64,000 nt of DNA from Serratia sp. FDAARGOS_506 (GTDB taxonomy: Bacteria > Pseudomonadota > Gammaproteobacteria > Enterobacterales > Enterobacteriaceae), in the NCBI RefSeq assembly GCF_003812745.1, contig NZ_CP033831.1:744001-808000 (forward strand). Reading direction: 5' to 3'. Made by a program: the position numbers and the translations under genes. Numbering within the stretch: position 1 is the first letter of the stretch; every line of letters starts with the position of its first letter. The notes under the pieces are model-generated. The model had not been told where the DNA came from. It saw only the letters and a program-made list of their open reading frames with translations, and did no database searches. Positions 38,109-45,901 of this stretch are shown piece by piece.

Positions 38109-39404
38109 ATGAATCAGCGTTTGGATATCATCGGCATTGGCCTTGGCCCGTCTAATCTTAGCCTGGCGGCCTTAGGGAGTGAAATAGAGGGATTTACCGG
38201 GCAATTCCTGGAGCGCAAACCTCATTTCTCCTGGCACCCAGGAATGATCCTGGCGGATTGCAGCATGCAGACCAACTTTTTAAAGGATCTGGTGAGTGCG
38301 GTTGCTCCCACCAATCGCTACAGTTTCCTCAACTATCTGGTAAAAAACAGAAAGTTCTATCGTTTTCTGACGACGGAACAGCGCACCGCATCGCGTGAAG
38401 AGTTCGCCGATTACCTCACCTGGGCCGCCGGCGGGATGAACTCGTTGGCGTTCAATCAAGACGTTCAACGAGTCGAGTTCGACGATCGGCAGCGCCAGTT
38501 CGTGGTGACCACCTCACATAAAGTGTTTCACGCCAGGCACGTAAGCATCGGTATTGGCAAGAAAATAAAGTTGCCTGATTGCGTGACGGTGCAAAGCGAT
38601 CGCTGTTTCCATGCCAGTGAAATGATGCTGCGCAACCCCGATCTGACCGGCAAACGCGTGGCGATCGTCGGCGGCGGCCAGAGCGGCGCAGACCTGTTCC
38701 TGAATATTTTTAAAGGGGAATGGGGGCAACCGGAGCAGCTTGACTGGATATCGCGTCGCAACAACTACAACGCGCTTGATGAAGCGGCCTTTGCCAACGA
38801 ATACTTCACGCCCGATTACGTCGAGAGCTTTTACTCGCTGGATAGTGCGGCCAAAAGGCATATGCTGGCCGAACAGAAAATGACCTCAGACGGTATCACC
38901 AGTGAGTCGCTGCTGGCGATTTACCGCGCTATGTACCATCGTTTCGACGTCCTGCGCGAGAAATTATGGGTGCGCCTGCTGCCCAGCCGTTCGCTGACGG
39001 CCGTGAAACACACATTGGATAACGCCTACCAACTCGAAACGCGTCATCATCTCGATCACGGCGAAGAAGCCTTCAAGGCGGACGTGGTGATCTTTGCCAC
39101 CGGTTATCAGGCGGCCACGCCAGAGTTCCTTGAGCCTTTGGCCCACCGCTTGCTGACCACTGCAGATGGCGAATACCGCATCTCCCCAGACTTTACCTTT
39201 GAGTGGGAAGGCCCGGCGGAGAACTGCTTGTTTGCCATGAACGCCAGCATGCACAATCACGGCATTGCCGATCCTCAGTTGAGCCTGATGGCGTGGCGAT
39301 CGGCCCGCATTCTTAATCGGGCGTTAGACCACAAGCCATTTGATCTGGGAACAACGCCGACGGCCATTCAATGGCGCAGTGAAAGCGAACCACCCGCGTT
39401 TTAA
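38109..39404 (+). CDS. Lysine/ornithine N-monooxygenase family protein (IucD/PvdA-like)
   Basis: These FAD- and NADPH-dependent enzymes hydroxylate the side-chain amine of lysine, ornithine or a diamine, the first step to hydroxamate siderophores. The 431-residue protein has the FAD motif GIGLGPSNL (residues 9-17), the NADPH motif GGGQSGAD (188-195) and the late FATGYQAATPEFL motif. Length and order match IucD, PvdA and AlcA. No synthetase (IucA/C type) or NRPS lies nearby; the next gene is an ATP-grasp enzyme. A Fur-like box precedes it. The substrate cannot be assigned. Confidence 0.85.
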   Translation: MNQRLDIIGIGLGPSNLSLAALGSEIEGFTGQFLERKPHFSWHPGMILADCSMQTNFLKDLVSAVAPTNRYSFLNYLVKNRKFYRFLTTEQRTASREEFADYLTWAAGGMNSLAFNQDVQRVEFDDRQRQFVVTTSHKVFHARHVSIGIGKKIKLPDCVTVQSDRCFHASEMMLRNPDLTGKRVAIVGGGQSGADLFLNIFKGEWGQPEQLDWISRRNNYNALDEAAFANEYFTPDYVESFYSLDSAAKRHMLAEQKMTSDGITSESLLAIYRAMYHRFDVLREKLWVRLLPSRSLTAVKHTLDNAYQLETRHHLDHGEEAFKADVVIFATGYQAATPEFLEPLAHRLLTTADGEYRISPDFTFEWEGPAENCLFAMNASMHNHGIADPQLSLMAWRSARILNRALDHKPFDLGTTPTAIQWRSESEPPAF

Positions 39405-39453
39405 ATAAAAAACGTCTTAATCATTGTCACTACGCTTTGATGGAATTACGTAT

Positions 39454-40338
39454 ATGAAAAGACAAATCATTAAATTTATTATAAAGCAGCTGGCCGTACT
39501 GGCCCCCGAATTCAAGGCCCGGTTGCTCTACAAAAAAGCATTTGGCAAACCGTTAAACTTACAGTCGCCATCCACCTGGAATGAAAAGATCAATCACCTG
39601 AAGTTGAATGGTTATAGTCAAAATACATTGGTGAAGCAATGCGCTGATAAATATGCGGTAAGGCAGTACATCAAAGATCAAGGGTGCGAAGAGATCCTTA
39701 ATGAATTGTACTTTGCCTGTGATTCAGTAAACGATATTCCGTGGGACACATTGCCGGATAAGTTTGTGATCAAAGGGAATCACGGTTCCGGGTATAACCT
39801 GATTTGCCAAAATAAAAAATTGCTGAATATCAAGAGCGCAAAAAAATTGATCGATGGCTGGATGAAAGATGATTATTGGAAAACCTACGTAGAACTCAAC
39901 TACAAAGGGATACAAAAAAAGATCATTGGGGAGAAGTACATCGAATCGCCCAATGGTCACGGGCCTGAAGACTATAAAATTTATTGTTTCCGCGGTGTGC
40001 CTTACTGCACGTTGCTGTGTGTCGGCAGAGATACCGGCTCGCCAAAATATTACTTCTTTGACAAAGATTTCAAGTTTCTGTGCTACAGCGAAGACTGCCT
40101 GGCATTGAACCAGGAGGAGATCGACGCCTTCGTGAAACCAGAGGGCTATGATGCGCTGTTTGAGTACGCTTCACGCTTGTCCGCGCCCTTCGAATTTGTT
40201 CGCGTTGACTTCTATATCTCCAAAGGCCAGATCATTTTCGGCGAATTGACCTTTACCCCATCCGCCGGGCTGGATACGGATATCCTGCCGCCAACCGATG
40301 TTTTGCTTGGCGAGATGTTGACGTTGCAACCGCACTGA
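39454..40338 (+). CDS. TupA-like ATP-grasp protein
   Basis: Its fold class joins a carboxylate to an amine or similar nucleophile using ATP; TupA-type members are linked to teichuronopeptide and polysaccharide modification. The 294-residue protein starts MKRQIIKFIIKQLAVLAPEF. It shows PLNLQSPSTWNEKINHLKLN, DKFVIKGNHGSGYNLIC (nucleotide loop) and FEFVRVDFYISKGQIIFGELTFTPSAG (metal-binding end). It lies 49 bp after the N-monooxygenase and has lower GC than the core genes, so transfer is likely. A joint pathway with the upstream gene is inference. Confidence 0.78.
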   Translation: MKRQIIKFIIKQLAVLAPEFKARLLYKKAFGKPLNLQSPSTWNEKINHLKLNGYSQNTLVKQCADKYAVRQYIKDQGCEEILNELYFACDSVNDIPWDTLPDKFVIKGNHGSGYNLICQNKKLLNIKSAKKLIDGWMKDDYWKTYVELNYKGIQKKIIGEKYIESPNGHGPEDYKIYCFRGVPYCTLLCVGRDTGSPKYYFFDKDFKFLCYSEDCLALNQEEIDAFVKPEGYDALFEYASRLSAPFEFVRVDFYISKGQIIFGELTFTPSAGLDTDILPPTDVLLGEMLTLQPH

Positions 40339-40383
40339 TTTTACCGGACGCCACAAGGAAGACTGGGTCGCGCACCTGGAGTA

Positions 40384-40420
40384 ATACCGGCCGGCATTTT
40401 TGCAGCCTGCCGGCCGGTAT
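40384..40420. terminator. Long hairpin after the ATP-grasp gene
   Basis: ATACCGGCCGGC and GCCGGCCGGTAT are perfect 12-bp arms around a 13-base loop, 45 bp past the stop codon. No T-run follows, so this may be a REP-like element or a weak terminator. Confidence 0.55.
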
Positions 40421-40572
40421 CGCCTTGAAGATTATCGGGCCGATGATCCCACATGCCCATACCACCGTTACGGCAAAACCTTCTGTCGCCTGCCCTTGGC
40501 TATCTGCACCAGACCCAAGGGCAATACCTCAGCCAGACCACATAACCATTTGAAAAACAATGGTATTGCACA

Positions 40573-40591
40573 ATTAATAAGAATCACTTAC
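40573..40591. promoter_or_regulatory. Fur-like box before the candidate sRNA
   Basis: It matches the 19-bp Fur consensus at 12 positions, with AATAAGAATCA at its core. It sits inside the spacer of a possible promoter TTGCAC-N17-TACATA. Confidence 0.35.
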
Positions 40592-40600
40592 ATATTTATA

Positions 40601-40699
40601 ATAAAATGTTCTATATGTATAGGAAGCTATAATATAAGATACCGGAAAGTTTCCCTGGTGTTGTTGTGTGTCTTTGCCCTATTTTATAGGGCTTTTTTT
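40601..40699 (+). ncRNA. Candidate small RNA with GU-rich seed
   Basis: Three elements appear in the order typical of Hfq-dependent sRNAs: a 5' hairpin (TTCTA...TAGGA), a single-stranded GU-rich run GGTGTTGTTGTGTGTC at 40658-40673, and a terminator GCCCTA-TTTTA-TAGGGC with T7 (40676-40699). The GU run resembles the R1 seed of GcvB, which pairs with CA-rich ribosome-binding regions. Two promoters are possible: TTGCAC/TACATA with the Fur-like box (a transcript of about 98 nt), or TATAAT at 40628 (about 60 nt). No RyhB core was found. An alternative reading is a tiny hydrophobic ORF from GTG at 40658. Confidence 0.42.
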
Positions 40700-40966
40700 G
40701 CTAAACATCGTTGATAATCGTGTGTTTTCACCCTTTCCCTCAGTTTTCTCACTCACACAAACCATAACCATTTCTAATTAATTGTATTCCTTCTTATTCC
40801 TGAGTTATCAATAATAACAAAGGGTTGCTATTAACCCAGTAAAGCAACTGGCGGCCCTTTCCGGACTTCGGCCGCACTTCGTTGCCGGCATTCCCGCCCT
40901 AAAGGTAGGTTTTTGCCGGATGCGAACGGATGCTACTATCGGCCTTTTCCTAGGATGTTGACGCGC

Positions 40967-41881
40967 ATGTTCTTGTCCAACCGGCCTTTTATCTCCGCGC
41001 TTCTGGCGCTCACCATCGGCCTTTGGCTGCCGGGCTCCGTATTGGGCAGGCCCGACCTGGAACGCAAGATCGGCACTACCGTAGCCGATAGCGATTCTGC
41101 AGATTACCGTTTCAGCGATCTGCGTTTCACCTCCGCCGACGGCCAACGGCATTACCGCGTTCGCATCGCCCAGCCGCGTCAGGCCCCTGCGCCTGGCGGC
41201 TATCCAACGGTGTATTTCCTCGATGGCAATGCGGTACTGATGGAATTGACCCCCGCCTTGCTGGCCAAATTGGCCGCGGCGAAGCGGCCGCCGGCGCTGG
41301 TGATGATCGGCTATGACAACGATCTGCGCATCGATGCTGCCGGCCGAGCCTACGACTACACGCTCCCGCTGCCGGCAGGCATGAAGAAACCGCCACGGGC
41401 CGGCGGGGGCGCGGATGCGTTCCTACAATTGATTGAAACTCGGATCAAGCCAGCAATCGCTGCCAAACTGGCGATCGATCCGCAGCGGCAAACGCTGTGG
41501 GGCCACTCCTACGGCGGCCTCTTTGTTCTGCACACATTATTCACTCATCCCGCCGCCTTCCAACGCTACATCGCCGTGGAACCTTCGCTGTGGTGGGGCA
41601 ACGGCATGATCCTGCAAGAAGCGCAGCAGATGACGGAACGGCGCCAGGTGCCGGCGACGAGGCTGCAATTGTGGGTGGGCCTGGCGGATCGCGATCGCGC
41701 GGCACCGCCCGGTGTAAAGAGCCCCGCCCTGCCGGCAAACGCCACGCGTTCATTGGCCGAACATCTGGCGCAGCTCGATGGTCTTGTCGTCGGTTATCGG
41801 GAGTGGCCCGCCTTAGGACACGGCGCCATGCTGGGTGCCTCCATCGAGCCGGCGCTGAACAGTGTGATATCAGAAGACTAA
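40967..41881 (+). CDS. Exported alpha/beta-hydrolase, IroE-like siderophore esterase
   Basis: This protein resembles IroE and related esterases that linearize enterobactin-type trilactones in the periplasm. The chosen start gives 304 residues with an N-terminal hydrophobic signal (FISALLALTIGLWLPGSVLG). The nucleophile elbow is GHSYGG (Ser181) and a late histidine is in LGHGAM (His285). An ATG four codons upstream is possible but has its AGGA directly adjacent. No enterobactin or salmochelin genes lie in the window. The family is clear, but the substrate is inferred. Confidence 0.8.
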   Translation: MFLSNRPFISALLALTIGLWLPGSVLGRPDLERKIGTTVADSDSADYRFSDLRFTSADGQRHYRVRIAQPRQAPAPGGYPTVYFLDGNAVLMELTPALLAKLAAAKRPPALVMIGYDNDLRIDAAGRAYDYTLPLPAGMKKPPRAGGGADAFLQLIETRIKPAIAAKLAIDPQRQTLWGHSYGGLFVLHTLFTHPAAFQRYIAVEPSLWWGNGMILQEAQQMTERRQVPATRLQLWVGLADRDRAAPPGVKSPALPANATRSLAEHLAQLDGLVVGYREWPALGHGAMLGASIEPALNSVISED

Positions 41882-42308
41882 ATCAGCGGATCAAAGGGTA
41901 TCGGCCACATTTTCATCTGCGGCTCATATCTTCTGATAAGAAGAGTGTTTAATATCTGAGACAGTGAGTGGCTATCGTGGGATGGGCGCGTCAAAAATAA
42001 AGTGGCTCCCCCGTCGGCAAGTGAGCTTGCTCTATCCGGTGGAGCCATACAGTACTGCAGTTTTCCCGGTGGGGCCCTGGTGAGGCGCAAGTAGGAAAAG
42101 ATGGTGTAAGCAGGGCATTTCAGCGTTTTAATACCGCCTGTTTCACTATTTTCTTCTCCCTGTGACGCCTACTATAAGCGCCCACGCACCTGGCGGAAAA
42201 GGGTGAAAACCACCCTTGAAATACATTAATGAAAGTGATATTAGAAGCGGTTAGGGCAAAAACGCCTAGTTCAGTTTTGAATAATTAAATCAGGGAATTA
42301 TATTAAAA
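41882..42308. other. Intergenic region between the esterase and GNAT genes
   Basis: No gene was recognised. A small hairpin AAGGGTG-AAAAC-CACCCTT lies at 42199-42217 and AT-rich sequence precedes the acetyltransferase. Confidence 0.5.
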
Positions 42309-42719
42309 ATGAATATTAATATCACCGACAAACCCAACCCGCAGGATGAAGAGTTCGTTATCGACAGCCTCTGGGCGCACAACCATAAAACCCAGCCCGT
42401 AGACATTCACCCGCTGTTCCTGACCGTCACCGACGACAATCAGCAGATCGTCGGCGGCCTGGTCGCACGCACCTGGTGGGGCGGCCTGGAAGTGCAGTAT
42501 CTGTGGGTCGGCGATCAATGCCGCAAAAGCGGCTACGGCCGTCAACTGATGCAGCTGGCCGAAGAAGAAGCCCGCAAGCGCGGTTGCCATATGGCCTATG
42601 TCGATACCTTCGATTTCCAGGCCAGAGGCTTCTACGAAAAACTGGGCTATCGGGTCTACGGCGAATTGGGCGACTATGCGCATCGCCACACCCGTCATTA
42701 CCTGGCTAAAAGCCTGTAA
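42309..42719 (+). CDS. GNAT family N-acetyltransferase
   Basis: This 136-residue acetyl-CoA-dependent transferase has an unknown acceptor. The acetyl-CoA pyrophosphate loop is QCRKSGYGRQLM within LWVGDQCRKSGYGRQLMQLAEEEARKRG. The C-terminal FYEKLGYRVYGELGDY pattern is typical. It is followed 27 bp later by a PAS-LuxR regulator and may form a unit with it. Confidence 0.85.
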   Translation: MNINITDKPNPQDEEFVIDSLWAHNHKTQPVDIHPLFLTVTDDNQQIVGGLVARTWWGGLEVQYLWVGDQCRKSGYGRQLMQLAEEEARKRGCHMAYVDTFDFQARGFYEKLGYRVYGELGDYAHRHTRHYLAKSL

Positions 42720-42746
42720 CGCGTCCTGAGCGGCGCAGAGGTAGAT

Positions 42747-43436
42747 ATGGGCTCATCGCATAAAAATAATGAATCTTATTTTAAGGGCCTCATCACCATG
42801 ATGGAGCATCTGAGCGAACCCTGGGGCATCAAAGATCAGTTGTCCCGCCACCTCTATATGAACCGCGCCGCTTATCTCTATACCAATACGCCGCTGAATT
42901 TCGACGTTGCCGGCAAGTATGATCACGAATTCCCCGCTGACTGGGCCGACTCCGCCGCCGACTTTATCGAGCATGACAAAATGACCGAAGCGGCACGCGA
43001 TCGGGTCACGGTCATAGAAACGCACTACTGGTACGGCAAAGATAGCCTGACGCCGTTTATCAGCGAAAAGCTGCCGGTGTACAACGATGACAAACAGGTG
43101 ATTGGCGTGATCTGGAACGCCAAGCCGATGAACAGCCTGTCGCCGCTGAAATACATCAATCAGCAAAAGCCCAGCGTCTTGACCACCGAAGTTAATAACG
43201 AGCTGTTCACCCGTGCCGAACTCGATGTTATTTTTCTTATGCTTCAGCGATTTACGGTGAAAGAAATCGCCAAAATCTATAACGTCAGCAATAAGACCAT
43301 CGAAAACCGCATTTATAACATTTACCAGAAGGCCAACGTGCATACCCAGCAGCAATTTGAGGAGTACTGCAAATACGCCAATCTGGATAACTACATTCCC
43401 GATCGCCTGATAACCAAAGGCATTCAGTTTATTTGA
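42747..43436 (+). CDS. PAS-type LuxR-family regulator
   Basis: This is a DNA-binding regulator with a putative small-molecule sensor. Residues 20-150 look PAS-like (MMEHLSEPWGIKDQLSRHLYMNRAAYLYTN). Residues 165-220 form a LuxR/GerE helix-turn-helix (LFTRAELDVIFLMLQRFTVKEIAKIYNVSNKTIENRIYNIYQKANV). The 229-residue protein ends exactly where the permease translation region begins. It may sense the permease substrate, which is inference. Similar PAS-LuxR proteins in enterobacteria are mostly uncharacterized. Confidence 0.82.
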   Translation: MGSSHKNNESYFKGLITMMEHLSEPWGIKDQLSRHLYMNRAAYLYTNTPLNFDVAGKYDHEFPADWADSAADFIEHDKMTEAARDRVTVIETHYWYGKDSLTPFISEKLPVYNDDKQVIGVIWNAKPMNSLSPLKYINQQKPSVLTTEVNNELFTRAELDVIFLMLQRFTVKEIAKIYNVSNKTIENRIYNIYQKANVHTQQQFEEYCKYANLDNYIPDRLITKGIQFI

Positions 43437-43456
43437 ACCGCAAGGAAGATCTCACC

Positions 43457-44758
43457 GTGATAAAGATCGAAGATTATCCGCTCACCCGGGTGCCGCAGGA
43501 TAAAAGAGTTTCGTTTTTAAGCGTGGCCATCGTGCATATGGGCATGCTGACCGCGCTCGACCAGTTCATGCTCGGCGCCGTGCTCGGCAACTCCATGACG
43601 CTGATTGACGCCTTCACCGCCATTTTCGTCGGCAGTCTGATCTTCGGCGTAGTGACCTACGGCCTGGGGCTGGCTGGCATGCGCGAAGGGATTTCCGGCA
43701 GCCTGCTGGCGCGCTGGTGCGGCTTCGGCCGTCTTGGCTCGGTGCTGATCGGCGTGGTAGTCGCCGTCAGCCTGCTAGGTTGGTTCGGCATTCAGAACGC
43801 CATTTTCGCCAAGTCACTCGACTTTGCGCTCGGCAATAAGCTGGGTTTTGGCCTGGCCGCCGGGCTCTCGGGCACGCTGTTGACCATCCTGGTGGCATTC
43901 GGCTTCAAGGCGCTACGCATCGCCGCCCGTATCGCGGTGCCGATGTTCATCATGCTGGTGGCCTTTATTTCGGTGACTGCGCTTTCCGGGCACAACCTGC
44001 AGGAGATTATCCAGCTGGCGCCGCCGGGTGAGCCGCTGACCATCAGCGCCGGCATCACCATCGTCGTCGGCGGGGCCATTGTGGCCAGCCTGATGACGCC
44101 CGATCTGACCCGTTACTCCAAAAACGGCAAGCACGTGCTCGGCGTGACTCTCTTTACCATCATCGCCGGCGAGTTCGTGGTGAACGGCCTGGCGATCCTG
44201 ATAGCCAAAACCCTGGGCACCGCGGATGTGGTCACCATCATGTCGCAAGCGGCCGGCGGCGCCGGTTTGCTGGTGGTGGTGTTCTCCACTCTGCGCGTCA
44301 ACGATCTCAACCTGTATTCCTCTTCACTGGGCATCGTCAACGCGGTGGAAGGCATCACCGGCAAAAAGCTGAAGTACACCTACACCACATTAGTGATCGG
44401 CATTCTGGGCACCACGCTGTCGGTGCTGGGCATTCTTGACCGCTTTGTCGACTTCCTGACGGTGCTTGGCGTGGTCTTCCCGCCGATTATCGGCATCATG
44501 CTGGTGGATTATTATCTGCTGCGCAGCCACCGCAAAATCCTGGACGAAAGCCGCCGTACGGGCCAGCTGCCAAACGAAACGCCAACCATCGGTTGGGCGG
44601 CGATCGTCGCCAGCATCGCCGGCGGCGCCGTAGGCCTGGCGACCGAATGGGGCGTACCGACCATCAACTCCCTGGTGGCCGCCAGCCTGCTGTATTGGGT
44701 GCTCAAACTGGCCTTCAGCCGGGCGCAGAAACCACTGGCTTCGCAGAAGTCGCTCTGA
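43457..44758 (+). CDS. NCS1-family (cytosine/purine-type) permease
   Basis: This is a nucleobase:cation-symporter-1 type inner-membrane importer related to CodB. The 433-residue protein has about 12 hydrophobic segments. It shows the NCS1-like pattern GAVLGNSMTLIDAFTAIFVGSLIFG and GGAIVASLMTPDLTRYSKNGKH. A GTG start with AAGGAAG eight bases upstream is preferred over the earlier TTG. No deaminase lies next to it, so the substrate (cytosine, purine, allantoin or hydantoin) is open. It is preceded by the PAS-LuxR regulator and followed by a terminator. Confidence 0.85.
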   Translation: MIKIEDYPLTRVPQDKRVSFLSVAIVHMGMLTALDQFMLGAVLGNSMTLIDAFTAIFVGSLIFGVVTYGLGLAGMREGISGSLLARWCGFGRLGSVLIGVVVAVSLLGWFGIQNAIFAKSLDFALGNKLGFGLAAGLSGTLLTILVAFGFKALRIAARIAVPMFIMLVAFISVTALSGHNLQEIIQLAPPGEPLTISAGITIVVGGAIVASLMTPDLTRYSKNGKHVLGVTLFTIIAGEFVVNGLAILIAKTLGTADVVTIMSQAAGGAGLLVVVFSTLRVNDLNLYSSSLGIVNAVEGITGKKLKYTYTTLVIGILGTTLSVLGILDRFVDFLTVLGVVFPPIIGIMLVDYYLLRSHRKILDESRRTGQLPNETPTIGWAAIVASIAGGAVGLATEWGVPTINSLVAASLLYWVLKLAFSRAQKPLASQKSL

Positions 44759-44778
44759 TTTTCGCGCATGAAACAACG

Positions 44779-44806
44779 CACTCCTCCGGTGGCGGGGGAG
44801 TGTTTT
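44779..44806 (+). terminator. Terminator after the NCS1 permease
   Basis: CACTCC-T-CCG and CGG-G-GGAGTG pair around GTGG and are followed by TTTT. Confidence 0.75.
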
Positions 44807-44910
44807 ATCTTTGAGAAAGGTGGGTATAACCTAAAAAAATGGGCCGATCGCGCAGACAAACGGCCATGGTGGTTAGGGTCCCTGGTGTCGGTAGCAAGTT
44901 ATCCATTACG

Positions 44911-44942
44911 CTCAGAATGCGGCAACGCCCCTCTGAGTTTTT
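44911..44942 (+). terminator. Orphan terminator-like hairpin
   Basis: CTCAGA pairs with TCTGAG around an inner GGC-AAC-GCC stem, followed by TTTTTATT. No gene ends here, so it could close an unannotated small transcript. Confidence 0.45.
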
Positions 44943-45286
44943 ATTATAAAAATCGTTGGCCTCAGTGTTCTGATCATAAAGAAAAACTTCAGCTTTCATG
45001 AACAGTAGCTCATGAAATCGGCTTTGGTCAACATAAAAGCACACATAAAACCGACTTTTGTGTTCACTTTTCCATAAGAAAAAGCTAATTAATTGATTTG
45101 CACAACTTTACCATCCTCGCAGATAAGCCAGGCTCTCCTCGCCAATATCACCGCGTTAACCGACTGACAAAAACAATAATTAACACCAATAATCAGCCTG
45201 TTACCTACCCGCCAACGCCTTTTTATCTGGACAACGCCACCCCGTAAGATATAGTGAAGCCTGCGTAATGTTTGTAAGGACAGCCA

Positions 45287-45901
45287 ATGAAAACCACCAA
45301 CGCACAGCGCAAAATCAACATCATTAAAAACATTGAATATCTGATGCGTACCCGCGGTGAAACAAAGGCTTCCTTTTCCAACCGCAGCGGCCTGACTCGC
45401 ACCACCCTCTACAAAATTCTTGACGGAAGAGTGAACAACGTTCAGCAATCCACCGTTAATCGGATTTCCGATTTCTTCGGCGTCTCCTGCGAGGAGATCG
45501 AAGACTACGATCTGGAAAAACTGGAGTTGCTCAACGAAACGCTGTCCACTGAAGGCAACAAGAACCCTTCCGCCATTCCGGTGATCCCGCAGTCGCGTTA
45601 TCTGGCCGTCTCGCAGCGCAAGGTCGGGCAACTGGTCACCGAGTTTCCTTTGACTTATTTCTTCGGCGATGAGTCGAACATGTTGGCAATGAAAATAGAG
45701 ACCGAAATTAAAGGGTCATTTATTCCCGGCGAAGTCATTATCATTAAACGTCCGCCGGTACTGATTTGCGATTCCCCCTTGCTGTTTCACTCGGGAAAAA
45801 GCGGCTTCTTTGTGGTTGACGACAAAGACAGAGAAAGCATGGACAAACGCCCTCAGGACACCGTGCAATTCCTGGGTTATATCGTTGGAGAAAGGTTATA
45901 A
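45287..45901 (+). CDS. XRE-family regulator of the queF operon
   Basis: This 204-residue protein has an N-terminal Cro/CI-type helix-turn-helix (KNIEYLMRTRGETKASFSNRSGLTRTTLYKILDGRVNNV). A C-terminal domain follows that resembles the beta-rich LexA/CI-like fold without visible protease residues (AMKIETEIKGSFIPGEVIIIKRPP). AAGGA precedes the ATG. Its stop abuts the transporter start, and queF follows, so it is probably a local regulator of queuosine-precursor uptake. The effector is unknown. Confidence 0.82.
   Translation: MKTTNAQRKINIIKNIEYLMRTRGETKASFSNRSGLTRTTLYKILDGRVNNVQQSTVNRISDFFGVSCEEIEDYDLEKLELLNETLSTEGNKNPSAIPVIPQSRYLAVSQRKVGQLVTEFPLTYFFGDESNMLAMKIETEIKGSFIPGEVIIIKRPPVLICDSPLLFHSGKSGFFVVDDKDRESMDKRPQDTVQFLGYIVGERL

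Larger units (their letters stand above)
40339..40966. other. Intergenic region with hairpin, candidate sRNA and AT-rich leader
   Basis: It holds the long inverted repeat at 40384-40420, a Fur-like site at 40573-40591, a candidate small RNA ending at a terminator near 40699, and AT-rich DNA up to the esterase gene. ATAACCATTT occurs near 40541 and 40764 and also near 37572. Confidence 0.6.
44759..45286. other. Intergenic region before the queF operon
   Basis: No gene is supported. Two terminator-like hairpins lie at 44779-44806 and 44911-44942. A preQ1 riboswitch was sought in the operon leader and not found. Confidence 0.5.

Noticed and set aside
40601..40699. RyhB homologue
   Set aside because: The conserved RyhB core around ACATTGCTCACATTGCT is absent, although the size and the Fur-like site are similar.
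40400..40714. 104-codon frame over the candidate sRNA
   Set aside because: It crosses a strong terminator and a large hairpin, has no recognisable family and has unlike halves. Only the last 18 codons from a GTG at 40658 might be considered.
44805..45044. 79-codon minus-strand frame before the queF operon
   Set aside because: It has no homology-like pattern, overlaps two hairpins and has no good ribosome-binding sequence.
45060..45286. preQ1 riboswitch before the queF operon
   Set aside because: No compact stem followed by the characteristic A-rich tail pairing into the loop could be built by eye. A covariance-model search would settle it.
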